Of a stretch of DNA of 64,000 nucleotides, positions 44,139-55,158 are shown one piece after another. The DNA comes from Streptomyces liangshanensis (GTDB taxonomy: Bacteria > Actinomycetota > Actinomycetes > Streptomycetales > Streptomycetaceae), in NCBI RefSeq assembly GCF_011694815.1, contig NZ_CP050177.1, positions 4,037,001 through 4,101,000 of the forward strand, read 5' to 3'. The position numbers were made by a program, and so were the translations under genes. Each line of letters begins with the position of its first letter. The first letter of the stretch is position 1. The notes under the pieces are model-generated. The model made no database searches. It was not told the origin of the DNA and worked only from the letters and a program-made list of their open reading frames with translations.

Positions 44139-44627
44139 ATGGATTTGATGGATTCGATGGATTCGGCGACAGATTACGTGCGCATCGCGCAGTCCATAAC
44201 GATCGACGCCTCGCGGGAACGCGTCTTCGACTTCGTGAGCGACTTCCGGAACGACCGGCAGTGGCGCCCCGAGATCAGGCGGGTGGAGCTGCGGGGACCG
44301 TTGGTGATCGGTACCCAACTGGTCCAGGACGCCAAGGTGTTCGGCTTCTTTTCGCTCTCGGTGTCGAGCGAGGTGGTCGAATTTGAACCGGGCCGGCGAC
44401 TGGTCACCCGTACCCCCGCCGATTATGGCGCGCACATCTTCAACGTGCGTGCCGTGGAGGAGCTTTCGGTCGACGTCGTCAGGTTCGTGTACGAGCTCAG
44501 CTTCGACAAGGCCGCGGTGAAGAAGGCGCTCAGGGTCGCCTTGCCGGCGGGAGTGGTCTCGACGTTCTACGGTGCGGCTGTTCGGCGATATCTCGGGACC
44601 GTCAAGCGCCTGGTCGAGGAAGCCTGA
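44139..44627 (+). CDS. SRPBCC-family (START-like) protein
   Basis: 162 residues with a helix-grip fold: SITIDASRERVFDFVSDFRNDRQWRPEI, then GTQLVQDAKVFGFFSLSVSSEVVEFEPGRRL and the C-terminal helix FYGAAVRRYLGTVKRLVEEA. Such proteins bind hydrophobic ligands or act as cyclases/aromatases. The ligand cannot be read. Start chosen at the ATG at 44139 after GAGGGAAAC. The first 10 codons are a 9-bp repeat (GATGGATT) giving MDLMDSMDS. Confidence 0.85.
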   Translation: MDLMDSMDSATDYVRIAQSITIDASRERVFDFVSDFRNDRQWRPEIRRVELRGPLVIGTQLVQDAKVFGFFSLSVSSEVVEFEPGRRLVTRTPADYGAHIFNVRAVEELSVDVVRFVYELSFDKAAVKKALRVALPAGVVSTFYGAAVRRYLGTVKRLVEEA

Positions 44628-44655
44628 GAGCACCTGAGAGCAGGGGGGACGCGCG

Positions 44656-45693
44656 TCAGCGGTTGGTGGTGAGGCGGGCGGCCGAGGCGATCGTGGCCCG
44701 TGCTTCGTGTGCGGTGAGGCCGGTACGTACCGCCGCCTCGACCAGCGTCTCCGCCAGCGCCTCGCCGAAGCCGTGCTCGTACGCCCGGCACGCCGCCCAG
44801 AACAGCCGGGTGTTGCGCTGGCCCTCGTGCGCCGCCAGGACGAACTGCACCAGGCCGTGGCCCTGTGCCGGTCGATTCGTGGCAGGGGACGTGGAGGCGG
44901 AGGTGGCGGCGGAGCTGGCGTCGGGGGCGCCCCTGAGCCGCGGGTCAGGGGCGCCCCCGTGGCGCCCCTCCCCCCGGTGCGGGCGGCCCGGCGGCGTCAG
45001 CAGTCGCAGCAGCGCGCGCGGGCACGGCGCGGGGGCGAGGCCGGCCGAGCCCGGCGCCAGCCGGTACGCGCCCCGCGCGCTGACCGAGCCGGGACCCATG
45101 AGGTAGCCGCCCGCTCCCCGCACGTCGATGCCCGGTGCGAGGCGCCCGGCGGAGTTGGGGACGGTGACGTCCGGCGGGCCCGTCAGCCAGATGTGGCGGC
45201 CGCCGCTGGGGGTCAGCACCGTGACGGTCTCCGGGAGCGTGAACAGGTGCTGGAAGGCGATCTGCTGGAGCGCGGTCACCGAGGCCGGGGTGGCTCCGGG
45301 GTACGGGTGGTCCGCCCCGCCCGCCGCCCCGCCCCTCGCCCCGCCCGTCGGCGTGACGTCCAGGTCGATGCCGATCAGGTGGTGCGGGGCCCGCCCGCAC
45401 GCGATGCCGTACCCCGTGGCCCAGGGGGCCGCCGCGAACAGGGCCCTTACGGCCGCGGGGTCGGTCGTCGCGTCGTACACGCCGTGGCCCGGGCGTCCGC
45501 ACTCGCCGCGGCAGGGGTTCGGCTCCGGCTCGCCCCGGTGCGGTGAGGGCAGGGCCGGGAGCTTGGTGGGGGACAGGGGGATGACGGGGAGCCCGCGCTC
45601 GGCGGCGGACAGCGCGTGCGCGAGAGCGGGTGAGGCGGCGTGCCGGGGGGTCGGCCGGGTGGGGCGGTGGGTGGGGCGGGCGGTGGTGGCCAT
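44656..45693 (-). CDS. Bifunctional DNA primase/polymerase, N-terminal-type
   Basis: 345 residues. Prim-pol catalytic core is intact: ALSAAERGLPVIPLSP, GVYDATTDPAAV, then GIDLDVTPTGG supplying the D-x-D, and GGRHIWLTGP supplying His. A Gly/Ala/Pro insert follows, then GIDVRGAGGYLMGPGS. The helical C-terminal part FVLAAHEGQRNTRLFWAACRAYEHG is the PriCT-like region typical of plasmid/phage and actinomycete versions. Such proteins can prime or extend DNA on mobile elements, though no replicon genes occur here. Unlike the paralogue at 27333-28016, its motifs are complete. Confidence 0.88.
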   Translation of the reverse strand: MATTARPTHRPTRPTPRHAASPALAHALSAAERGLPVIPLSPTKLPALPSPHRGEPEPNPCRGECGRPGHGVYDATTDPAAVRALFAAAPWATGYGIACGRAPHHLIGIDLDVTPTGGARGGAAGGADHPYPGATPASVTALQQIAFQHLFTLPETVTVLTPSGGRHIWLTGPPDVTVPNSAGRLAPGIDVRGAGGYLMGPGSVSARGAYRLAPGSAGLAPAPCPRALLRLLTPPGRPHRGEGRHGGAPDPRLRGAPDASSAATSASTSPATNRPAQGHGLVQFVLAAHEGQRNTRLFWAACRAYEHGFGEALAETLVEAAVRTGLTAHEARATIASAARLTTNR

Positions 45694-46019
45694 GGGTCTA
45701 TGTTCGTACAGTTGTTCGAAGAAGGGAAGAGGGAGCCTCGCCGGCCGTGTCGGCGGTGTGAAGGTTCGGGTGCCTGCCGGAACGCTTCGCCTCATGGGGC
45801 GCCTGGACTCAGGGGTCGGGTGTCAGGTGATCTGCGGCTTTGGGGGCGCAAAGAGGGTTTATCGACATGTCCTCACGCTTGCGAGGGAATAAGGCGCTCC
45901 GGGCTGGTTCGCAGGGGATTCGGTGGGCAATCCTGATCTCGCGACGTCGTCACCACGACCCGGGCGGTCGGCCAACCGACCTGGGACAAGCCGCACTTAT
46001 CGTTCCTGGAGGAACTGAC
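45694..46019. other. 326-base gap upstream of a small secreted protein gene
   Basis: No coding region or strong repeat was recognised. It contains divergent promoters presumably for the prim-pol gene and for the secreted protein; the ribosome-binding site TGGAGGA of the latter is at the right end. Confidence 0.5.
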
Positions 46020-46331
46020 ATGGCAAGCTTCCGTACCGCTCGCGTCTTCGCCGCTGTTGCCGCTCTGCCCCTCGCCGCCGCGCTCTTCACCGGGGTGGCC
46101 GAGGCCGACAACGGTGGATTCGCGAACGACGGATCCAACGCGACCGTGGCCACGATCAGCGGCAGTGGCGTGGGTGGCAACAACTACGGCAATTCGACCA
46201 CCACCCAGCAGGTGGCGACCGGCGCCGGCGCGTCCAACCAGAACAACACGGCCAGCGTGGTCGGCTCCGCCTTCACGGCGATCGACCAGTCCAACGAGAA
46301 CATCTCGGTGTCCTTCACGAACCTCTGGTGA
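46020..46331 (+). CDS. Small Asn/Thr/Ser-rich secreted protein
   Basis: 103 residues. MASFRTARVFAAVAALPLAAALFTGVAEA is a signal peptide; the mature part is about 73 residues with almost no Lys, Arg or Cys. It is rich in Gly, Asn, Ser, Thr and Gln (NYGNSTTTQQVATGAGASNQNN) and ends SVSFTNLW. The composition and alternating polar/hydrophobic strands recall amyloid-forming or curli-like repeat proteins; chaplin-type signature was not found. ATG at 46020 follows GGAGGAAC. A terminator hairpin lies 43 bases after the stop. Confidence 0.8.
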   Translation: MASFRTARVFAAVAALPLAAALFTGVAEADNGGFANDGSNATVATISGSGVGGNNYGNSTTTQQVATGAGASNQNNTASVVGSAFTAIDQSNENISVSFTNLW

Positions 46332-46374
46332 CATGCGGCCCGACGGGGGGTGTGTGACCAAGGGGTGAAACGAA

Positions 46375-46420
46375 GTCCTGCGCGGCGGAGGTCCGGTGTT
46401 CCGGCCCCGTCGCGCAGGAC
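46375..46420 (+). terminator. Terminator hairpin after small secreted protein gene
   Basis: GTCCTGCGCG (46375-46384) pairs with CGCGCAGGAC (46411-46420) around a 26-base loop containing further complementary bases (GGTCCGG/CCGG), followed by TTTGC. Confidence 0.7.
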
Positions 46421-46565
46421 TTTGCGCCGCCGACCCTGACGGGGCACGTCACCTGTCCTCCACCTTCAGGAGGTGGAGGCACCACCACCCCTACACCCTG
46501 AGGCGGACACAGCTCCGGGACCTGGGGCCGATCCCCTGGCGGGGCCCCGCTCCTAGCGTGGAGCC

Positions 46566-47195
46566 ATGACCACGCCTGTCTGCACCAGCGCCTCCACGGC
46601 CGTAAGGACGACCGCTTCCGCGACCGTGAGGACGACCGCCTCCACGGCCTTCCAGGCCCGCCCGCCGCGCCCCGCGCACCTGCCCCGGCCGGCCCACGCC
46701 CCCTACGCCTCGTTCTCGTCGTACGTACGGGCCCGGGGCCCCGTCCTGCTCCGTACCGCCCGCTCGCTCACCGCCAACCCGAGCGACGCGGAGGACCTGC
46801 TCCAGACGGCGCTCACCAAGACGTACGTCGCCTGGGACCGGATCGAGGACCACCGCGCCCTCGACGGATACGTCCGCCGCGCCCTCCTCAACACCCGTAC
46901 GTCGCAGTGGCGCAAGCGCAAGGTCGACGAGTTCGCGTGCGACGAGCTGCCCGAGCCGGCGGGGCTGCCCGCGCCCGACCCGGCCGAACAGCAGGTGCTG
47001 CACGACGCGATGTGGCGGGCCGTGATGAAACTGCCCGACCGCCAGCGGGCGATGGTGGTGCTGCGGTACTACGAGGACCTCAGCGAGGTGCAGACCGCCG
47101 AGGTGCTGGGCGTCTCGGTCGGCACGGTCAAGAGCGCGGTCTCGCGGGCGTTGGGCAAGCTCCGGGAGGATCCTGAGCTGTCACCGGTACGTTGA
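46566..47195 (+). CDS. SigE-family ECF RNA polymerase sigma factor
   Basis: 209 residues. After a Thr/Ala-rich leader of about 45 residues, region 2 is YVRARGPVLLRTARSLTANPSDAEDLLQTALTKTYVAWDRI and region 4 is MKLPDRQRAMVVLRYYEDLSEVQTAEVLGVSVGTVKSAVSRALGKLRE. This fits the SigE family of actinomycete ECF sigma factors. No anti-sigma factor is encoded next to it, unlike many ECF factors. The leader repeats the sequence (A/R)TTAS(A/T) three times. Start ATG at 46566; homology begins near residue 46. Confidence 0.9.
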   Translation: MTTPVCTSASTAVRTTASATVRTTASTAFQARPPRPAHLPRPAHAPYASFSSYVRARGPVLLRTARSLTANPSDAEDLLQTALTKTYVAWDRIEDHRALDGYVRRALLNTRTSQWRKRKVDEFACDELPEPAGLPAPDPAEQQVLHDAMWRAVMKLPDRQRAMVVLRYYEDLSEVQTAEVLGVSVGTVKSAVSRALGKLREDPELSPVR

Positions 47196-47324
47196 CGGGG
47201 CAGTCACCGGTGCGTTGACGGCGTTCGCTCGCCCCCGGGTAGTGACATACCGCGCGGTATGTGCGCAGAATCCTCGCAGCATCAGCGCCACGCCGCAGAG
47301 TCAGCGCCGACCGGGAGGACGCCC

Positions 47325-48971
<1,647 letters not shown>

Positions 48972-49050
48972 GGCGCGGGAGGGCCGGGGCGCGCGCGGGC
49001 CGGGGACGCGGGAGCGCCCGGGCCGCCGCGCCGGAGATCGGGACGGGCCC

Positions 49051-52000
49051 TCAGTTCGTCCCGATCTTCGCGAGCAGTTCCACGATCCGGGCCTGCACCT
49101 CGTCGCTCGTGGACCGTTCCGCCAGGAACAGCACGGTCTCGCCCGACGACAGCCGCGGCAGCTCCGCCGGGTCGATGCCGGTGGAGGTGTAGACGACCAG
49201 CGGCGTACGGTTCAACTGCCCGTTCGCCCGCAGCCAGTCGATGATCCCGGCGCGCTGGCGCCGTACCCGCATCAGGTCCATGACCACCAGGTTCGGCCGC
49301 ATCTGCCCGGCCAGGGCCACCGCCTGGTCATCGGTGGCGGCCCGCGCGACCTGCATGCCGCGCCGCTCCAGCGTGTCCGTCAGCGCGAGGGCGATCTCGT
49401 CGTGCTCCTCGACCAACAGGACGCGCGGCGGGTGCTGTTCGCTGTCGCGCGGGGCCAGGGCCTTGAGGAGTACGGCGGGGTCCGCGCCGTACGCCGCCTC
49501 CCGCGTCGCCTGTCCCAGACCGGCCGTGACCAGCACGGGGACCTCGGCGGCGACGGCGGCCTGGCGGAGGGACTGGAGCGCGGTACGGGTGATGGGGCCG
49601 GTCAGCGGGTCCACGAAGAGCGCGGCGGGGAACGCGGCGATCTGCGCGTCGACCTCCTCGCGCGAGTGCACGACCACCGGGCGGTAGCCGCGGTCGCTCA
49701 GCGCCTGCGAGGTGGAGACGTCCGGGGCGGGCCAGACGAGCAGCCGGCGCGGGTTGTCGAGGGGCTCCGGGGGGAGTTCGTCGTCGACGGGCCGCGGCTG
49801 GGGGCGGTTGGCCACCTCGACCGCGCCGCCGGGACCGTCCAGCGGCTGGGGTCCCTCGGCGCCCTCGTCGGGTGCGCCTATCGCGTACGAACGTCCCTCG
49901 GGGTGCGCGGTGGCGAGGCGGGACGAACCCTGCGGGTGGGACCGCTGGTTCGCCTCGGAGTGGTCGCTGTCGGGCGGGGTGCCGAGCTTGCGGCGGCGGC
50001 CGGAACCGAGGGTGCCGCCGGTCTGGCCTCCCTGGCCGCCTTGGGTGTCTCCGGGGGCTTGGCCCTGGTGTTGGCCCTGGCCCTGGCCCTGCGTGTGGGC
50101 CTGGGGCTGCGGTTGTGCCTGCGGCTGAGCGAGGCCCGGGGCCTGCCCCTGCCCCTGCCCCTGCTGCGGTCCCGGGGTCTGCCCTTGCTGCTGTCGGTGT
50201 GCCTGGGCGAGGCCTTGACCCTGTCCCTGGCTCTGGCTCTGGAGGGCCTGGCCCTGCCCCTGGCTCTGGTGCTGGGCGTGCGCCTGGGCCTGAGCGTGCG
50301 CCTGGGCCTGGGCTGCGGAGGGAGCCGGCGGCCGGGCCACCTGCCCCTGCCGGCCGACCGGGCCCGGTACGAGACTCTGCCCGCGGCCCTGCGTGGCCGG
50401 GCCGGGCGGCTGCGGTTGTTGTTGCTGCTGCGGCGAGAACGGCACGCCCTGGCCGAGCGTCCGCACGCTGAACGCCCGCCCCTGGGTGGAGTCCGGCGAC
50501 GGCGACTCTTCGGGCAGCGGCTGGGCGGGCGGGAGCGGCTGATGCGCGCCGCGCCGCGCGGGCGGCGCGGCGGCCGACTCGGTGGCGGTGGGGTGGTCGG
50601 CCGCGGGATCGGTGGCGGGCGGCCCGGCCGGTACGCCGCCGGTGTCGGCGTCCGTACCGTTCGGGTCCGTACCGTGCGCGGCCATGAGGCCTTGGCCCCC
50701 CGCCGTGTCCTGAACGGGTCGCGGGTCGTCCGGCCAGCCGGGCGGGCCGACCATCGGGCCGAAGCCGGAAGGCGTCGCGGGGCTGTCCTGCCCGTGGGGG
50801 ACCGGCCCGTTCCCGAGCCCCTGGCCCAGGCCGCCTTGTCCCGCTCCCGCTCCCGCTGCCGTTCCGGTGCCCGGGCTGTGGTCGGCTTCCGGCGGCGCCC
50901 CCCACTGGTTGCCGTTCGGGTCGAAGGACATCGCGCCGGTGTCCAGCTGGACGGGCATCTCCATCGAGTCGTCCGCGCCGCTCCCGACCTCCCTGCGCGC
51001 CCGCCGCCGCCCGGACGGTCCGGCGGTCTGCTGTACGGCGTCCTGCTGTACGGCGTCCTGCTGTACGGCGCCGGGGTGGCGGCCGGGCAGCGAGTCGTCC
51101 GGCGCGGCCGCGGCCGGCAGGCCGCGCGCGGGAGCCGGGGGCCCGGCCGGGGCCGGGGCGCGGTCGGCGTCGGCCGGCGGCAGCGCGAACTGGCTGCGCC
51201 CGCCCTCCGGCTCCGGCGGTACGGGCGTGTGCCGCTCCTGCGCCGGGGCGAGCGCCCGGCGCGCACGGCGCCCGGCGTTCGGCGCGGCGGCCGCCGGCGC
51301 GGCGGGCGGTGCCTGGTGCGGTACGGGCAGGGGCGCCGGCATCCCGCCGGGAACCGCCGCGTGAGGTACGGGACCGGTCGGCCCGGCAGCGGAAGGCGCG
51401 GAGGGCGCGGGAGGCGCCAGCGGTGCCGAAGGCCCACTCGGTGCGGGTCCGTTCGGCGTGGGGCCGGTCGGCGTCGGACCGGCGGGGAGCGCCGGCATCG
51501 CGTTCTGCCCGCCGTGCCGCGCCCGGCGACCCGTTCCCGCCGCCGAGGCGGCGTCCACGGGCACACCCTGCGGCGGTACGGCCTGGCCGAGCGCCGCCCG
51601 CCCGGTCGGGTGCGACCCCTCGGCGGACGTGACGACGGCTCCCTCGGAGGGCACACCGGAAGGCGTACCCGCCGGGCCGCCCTGGCCGCCCGAACCGCCC
51701 GAGAGGGCGATCGCCGCCCCAGGAGCCACCTCGGATCCGGCGGAGGCCGGCGGAGAGGCCCCAGCGGGACCCCCGGGAACACCAGCCGGACCAGCGGGCC
51801 CAGCCGTACCCCCCGTAACCACTCCCGGTCCGCCCACGACCCCGGCGTCCTCGCCGGGACTCGGCCGCCCGCGCCGACGCCCCGTACCGCCGTTCCCGCT
51901 TCCGCCTACCGGCCCGTTCCCGCCCCCGGTCCCGTCCTCGGCGCCCGGCGCACCGTCTCCCGCATGCCCCCCATGAACTCCATGCCCCCCGTGCGCGGCG

Positions 52001-54060
52001 GAATCCTGCGCCTGCGCCGGGATGCGCTCCTGCTGTGCGTCGTTACGCGCCCGGCGCCGCCCTGTCGGCTCCCCGGCATCCGGCACCTCCGGCACCGCGG
52101 CCTCCAGGAACGCGTCCGTGGACGCCCGCCGTGCCCGCCGCCTGCCGCCGCCCGCGGTCCCGGACCCCTGCTGAGCCGGCACCGCGGCCTGCCCCGGAGG
52201 CAGCCCGACCGAACCCGCCGAACCCGCCTGATCCGCCGACCCGCCCGGTCCCACCGGGTCCGTCGACCCCGGAGCCCCGTGCACGGACAGCTCCGCCGAC
52301 ATCGCCGGCACCGCGGCCGGCGCGGGCACGGTCGGGATGGTCCCGGCGCCCTCGCCCAGCGGCAGTTCCAGCACGTACGCGCTGCCGCCCATGCCCGGCA
52401 TCTCGTGCGTCTGGAGCACCCCGCCGTGCGCCCGCACGATCCCGCGCACGAGCGGCTCGTGCACCGGATCGCCCCCGGCGAACGGGCCGCGCACCTCGAT
52501 CCGTACGACGTCACCGCGCTGCGCGGCGGCCACCACGATCGTCGAGTCGACGTACCCGCCGCCCCCGGCCACCAGCCGGGCCCGCCCCGTGGAGTCGACC
52601 CCGGCGACGTCGGCGATCAGGTGCGCGAGGGCCTGCGCCAGCCGGCCCGGGTCCACCTCGGCCTCGATCGGCGGGGCGTGCACGGCGAACTGCGCCCGGC
52701 CGGGGCCGATCAGCTCGACCGCGCCCTCGACGCCGGCCGCCACGACCCCGTCGAGCAGGACGTTCGCCTTGGCGAGCCCTTCCGTACCGTCGTCCAGCCG
52801 CTGGTAGCCGAGCACGTTGTCGACCAGCGTCGTCATCCGCGCGTACCCGGCGGCCAGGTGGTGCAGGATCTGGTTGGCCTCGGGCCAGAGCTGTCCCGCC
52901 GGGTCGGCCGCGAGCGTGGCGAGTTCGCCGCGCAGCTCCTCCAGCGGGCCGCGCAGGGCCTCGCCGAGGACGGCGGTGAGCTGGGCGTGCCGGGCCGCGA
53001 CCTCGCCGTACCGCTCCGTCAGCTCCTCGATCTCGGCCGCGTAGCGGTCGCTGCGGTCCGCCAGCTCGGCCGTGTGGCGCTCGGTCGCCTCGTTCAGCTC
53101 GGTGGTGAGGCGCTCGGTCGTCTCGGCCAGTTCGCCCGTGAGCCGCTTCTTCACCTTCGCCAGCTCGGCGGTGAGCCGCTCCGTGGCCTCCGCGAGCTCG
53201 GCCTCGTGCTTCTTCTTCGCCTCGGCCAGCTCGGCGTCGTGCTGGTCGACGAGCTCCTCGTGCGCGCGGCGGTCGGTGAAGGTCATCACGGCGCCGACGA
53301 GCTGGTCGCCGTCCCGTACCGGCGCGGTCGTCAGGTCGACCGGCACCTGCTTGCCGTTCTTCGCCCACAGCACCTGCCCGCGCACCCGGTGCTTGCGGCC
53401 GGACCTGAGGGTGTCGGCGAGCGGGGAGTCCGCGTACGGGAACGGCTCGCCGTCCGCCCGTGAGTGCAGGATCAGGGTGTGCAGCTCGCGCCCGCCGAGG
53501 TCGGTGGCGCGGAAGCCGAGGATCTGGGCGGCGGCGGGGTTGACGAGGACGACCCGGCCGTCCGTGTCCGTACCGACCACGCCTTCCGACGCGGCCCGCA
53601 GGATCATCTCGGTCTGGCGCTGGGAACGGGCCAGTTCGGCCTCGGTGTCGACCGTGCCGGACAGGTCGCGTACGACCAGCATGAGCAGCTCGTCGCCGGT
53701 GTAGCTGTGGGAGTCGGTGTACGCGTCCCGGCCGTCCTCCAGGCTCGCGCTGGTCACCTCGGCGGGGAACTCGCCGCCGTCGGTGCGCCGCGCAACCATC
53801 CTGGTCGGTTTGGTACGGCCCCGGGAGTCGGCGGAGTCGGGCCGGCGCATGGAGCCGGGGATGAGCTTGGAGTCGAACTCGGGGAGGAGGTCGAGGAGGC
53901 CGCGCCCGACGAGGGCGGTGCCGGGGGTCTCGAACATCTCCAGGGCGATGGTGTTGGCGTTGACCACGGTGCCGTTGGCGTTGACGAGCACCAAGCCGTC
54001 GGGGAGTGCGTCGAGTATCGCCGCGAGACGAGCAGCGCCCCGGGATGGCCTGCTACTCAC
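49051..54060 (-). CDS. Giant PAS-PAS-pseudokinase-receiver protein
   Basis: 1669 residues. PAS domain 1 (about 10-130) and PAS domain 2 (about 150-265, LRAASEGVVGTDTDGRVVLVNPAAAQILGF) are followed by a long coiled coil (270-360, repeats of AELAEATERLTAEL). Then comes a dimerisation-like helix where the H-box reads AVLGEALRGPLEEL, with no His, and an HATPase-like region (435-565) without proper N, G1 and G2 boxes. Residues about 570-1400 are disordered Pro/Gly/Ala/Gln-rich. The C-terminus has two receiver-like domains; the second has VVMDLMRVRR with Asp, but Lys is lost (LFLAERS). It resembles hybrid kinases but probably cannot phosphorylate itself. GTG at 54058-54060 after GGGAGGAAG. Confidence 0.85.
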   Translation of the reverse strand: MSSRPSRGAARLAAILDALPDGLVLVNANGTVVNANTIALEMFETPGTALVGRGLLDLLPEFDSKLIPGSMRRPDSADSRGRTKPTRMVARRTDGGEFPAEVTSASLEDGRDAYTDSHSYTGDELLMLVVRDLSGTVDTEAELARSQRQTEMILRAASEGVVGTDTDGRVVLVNPAAAQILGFRATDLGGRELHTLILHSRADGEPFPYADSPLADTLRSGRKHRVRGQVLWAKNGKQVPVDLTTAPVRDGDQLVGAVMTFTDRRAHEELVDQHDAELAEAKKKHEAELAEATERLTAELAKVKKRLTGELAETTERLTTELNEATERHTAELADRSDRYAAEIEELTERYGEVAARHAQLTAVLGEALRGPLEELRGELATLAADPAGQLWPEANQILHHLAAGYARMTTLVDNVLGYQRLDDGTEGLAKANVLLDGVVAAGVEGAVELIGPGRAQFAVHAPPIEAEVDPGRLAQALAHLIADVAGVDSTGRARLVAGGGGYVDSTIVVAAAQRGDVVRIEVRGPFAGGDPVHEPLVRGIVRAHGGVLQTHEMPGMGGSAYVLELPLGEGAGTIPTVPAPAAVPAMSAELSVHGAPGSTDPVGPGGSADQAGSAGSVGLPPGQAAVPAQQGSGTAGGGRRRARRASTDAFLEAAVPEVPDAGEPTGRRRARNDAQQERIPAQAQDSAAHGGHGVHGGHAGDGAPGAEDGTGGGNGPVGGSGNGGTGRRRGRPSPGEDAGVVGGPGVVTGGTAGPAGPAGVPGGPAGASPPASAGSEVAPGAAIALSGGSGGQGGPAGTPSGVPSEGAVVTSAEGSHPTGRAALGQAVPPQGVPVDAASAAGTGRRARHGGQNAMPALPAGPTPTGPTPNGPAPSGPSAPLAPPAPSAPSAAGPTGPVPHAAVPGGMPAPLPVPHQAPPAAPAAAAPNAGRRARRALAPAQERHTPVPPEPEGGRSQFALPPADADRAPAPAGPPAPARGLPAAAAPDDSLPGRHPGAVQQDAVQQDAVQQTAGPSGRRRARREVGSGADDSMEMPVQLDTGAMSFDPNGNQWGAPPEADHSPGTGTAAGAGAGQGGLGQGLGNGPVPHGQDSPATPSGFGPMVGPPGWPDDPRPVQDTAGGQGLMAAHGTDPNGTDADTGGVPAGPPATDPAADHPTATESAAAPPARRGAHQPLPPAQPLPEESPSPDSTQGRAFSVRTLGQGVPFSPQQQQQPQPPGPATQGRGQSLVPGPVGRQGQVARPPAPSAAQAQAHAQAQAHAQHQSQGQGQALQSQSQGQGQGLAQAHRQQQGQTPGPQQGQGQGQAPGLAQPQAQPQPQAHTQGQGQGQHQGQAPGDTQGGQGGQTGGTLGSGRRRKLGTPPDSDHSEANQRSHPQGSSRLATAHPEGRSYAIGAPDEGAEGPQPLDGPGGAVEVANRPQPRPVDDELPPEPLDNPRRLLVWPAPDVSTSQALSDRGYRPVVVHSREEVDAQIAAFPAALFVDPLTGPITRTALQSLRQAAVAAEVPVLVTAGLGQATREAAYGADPAVLLKALAPRDSEQHPPRVLLVEEHDEIALALTDTLERRGMQVARAATDDQAVALAGQMRPNLVVMDLMRVRRQRAGIIDWLRANGQLNRTPLVVYTSTGIDPAELPRLSSGETVLFLAERSTSDEVQARIVELLAKIGTN

Positions 54061-54403
54061 GACGACGCTTCCTCCCTGACCTGCTGCACCTTGCGGACGG
54101 CCGAGCCCATCTTGCCTCTCGGGTCTCGGCCTGTCACGGGAGGGAGTCTAAAGGCTGGGGAGGGGGCCGTGGCGGCGGATGAGGGGGAGCGCACCCGAAG
54201 TGGGCGCGCGGGTGGAGCGCGCACCGACCCCCACCCCGCGCCCCCGCGCCCGCCGATGTCGGCATATGGCGGTGCGCGGGGAGGACTTGGGGGTGAGGGT
54301 GGGGGCCGGGAGGGGGCCGCGATCGCGCGGCAAAGCGTCTCCGACTCGGGACTCCGGACTCGGAACTCGGGACTCCGGATTCCCGGTCTCGGATGTCCGA
54401 CTG
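54061..54403. repeat. Intergenic region with short direct repeats
   Basis: No gene was recognised. About 54339-54382 consists of imperfect direct repeats of a GACTC(C)GG word, alternating ACTCGGGACTCCGG. The left part includes the ribosome-binding site of the giant PAS gene. Confidence 0.6.
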
Positions 54404-54919
54404 CTACGAACCGGCGGGGGCGGGCAGGATCGGCTCCATCATCTTCCAGCGGGCGATCTCGCAGCCGTTCTTGCGGTTGAACGTCGCGTCCACGTTCCTG
54501 CCCTGCCAGATGCCGGTGACGCGGGCGGTGGCGTCACCGCCGTACTGCATGGTGCACATCTGGTCCTTGGCCACCGGCGCGAACGGGTCCTGGTCGCTGT
54601 CGGCCAGCTCGGTCAGCCGGTCGCACGCGGCCTTCGCCCGGGGGTGGGTGCCGCCGACCGGGCCGCACTCCAGTTTGAACGAACCATCCGCGCGGGTGAC
54701 GCCCGAACCGGCGACGGTGACCGTGAACGAGTCGGGCGACTCCTCCAGGAGCGGCAGCGGGAGCGGCGCGAGCCGGGTGAGCGGCGAGGCGACGGAACCG
54801 GCGGCGACCGGCCCGGCGATCGGCCCGGCGGGCGCGCCGGCGGCGCCTGAGGCGGCGGGCGCGAGGGCGGTGAGCGCGGCGACGGACGCGGCGGCGGTGA
54901 GGACGAGGCGGCGCAGCAT
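54404..54919 (-). CDS. Subtilisin inhibitor-like protein (SSI family)
   Basis: 171 residues. Signal peptide MLRRLVLTAAASVAALTALAPAASG, then an unusually long linker before SFTVTVAGSGV. The SSI fold is seen in LECGPVGGTHPRAKAACDRL, MCTMQYGG and VTGIWQGRNVDATFNRKNGCE, with four Cys making two disulphides. By alignment to Streptomyces SSI the reactive bond follows the Met in CTM, giving P1 Met and P1' Gln; the usual Pro before Met is Thr. It would be secreted and inhibit subtilisin-like or other serine proteases. ATG at 54917-54919. Confidence 0.9.
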   Translation of the reverse strand: MLRRLVLTAAASVAALTALAPAASGAAGAPAGPIAGPVAAGSVASPLTRLAPLPLPLLEESPDSFTVTVAGSGVTRADGSFKLECGPVGGTHPRAKAACDRLTELADSDQDPFAPVAKDQMCTMQYGGDATARVTGIWQGRNVDATFNRKNGCEIARWKMMEPILPAPAGS

Positions 54920-55158
54920 GAAAGCTCCTGACGGGTTACGGATCCGGGGGCGGCCCCCGACACGTCTAACGCTCGTCGGGCCCCGGCGTTGCGCAACCGG
55001 ACACGCGTGGCAAGGATGCGCCACCTGCCGCACCCGTCCCACCGGAGATGCTTTGCCCTCCGGCCCGGACGCCTAGTACCGTGAGCGGCGATTGGTGAGA
55101 GCCCACCCGGCTGTGTCATCATCTGCACGCACCGTCCGCGCCCGCGCGGTGGTGTGCT

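Noticed and set aside
49402..53463. A 1353-codon open frame on the plus strand opposite the giant PAS gene
   Set aside because: High GC content leaves long antisense frames open. This one mirrors the Pro/Gln-rich linker, has no domain motifs, and the minus-strand frame has PAS and receiver domains.
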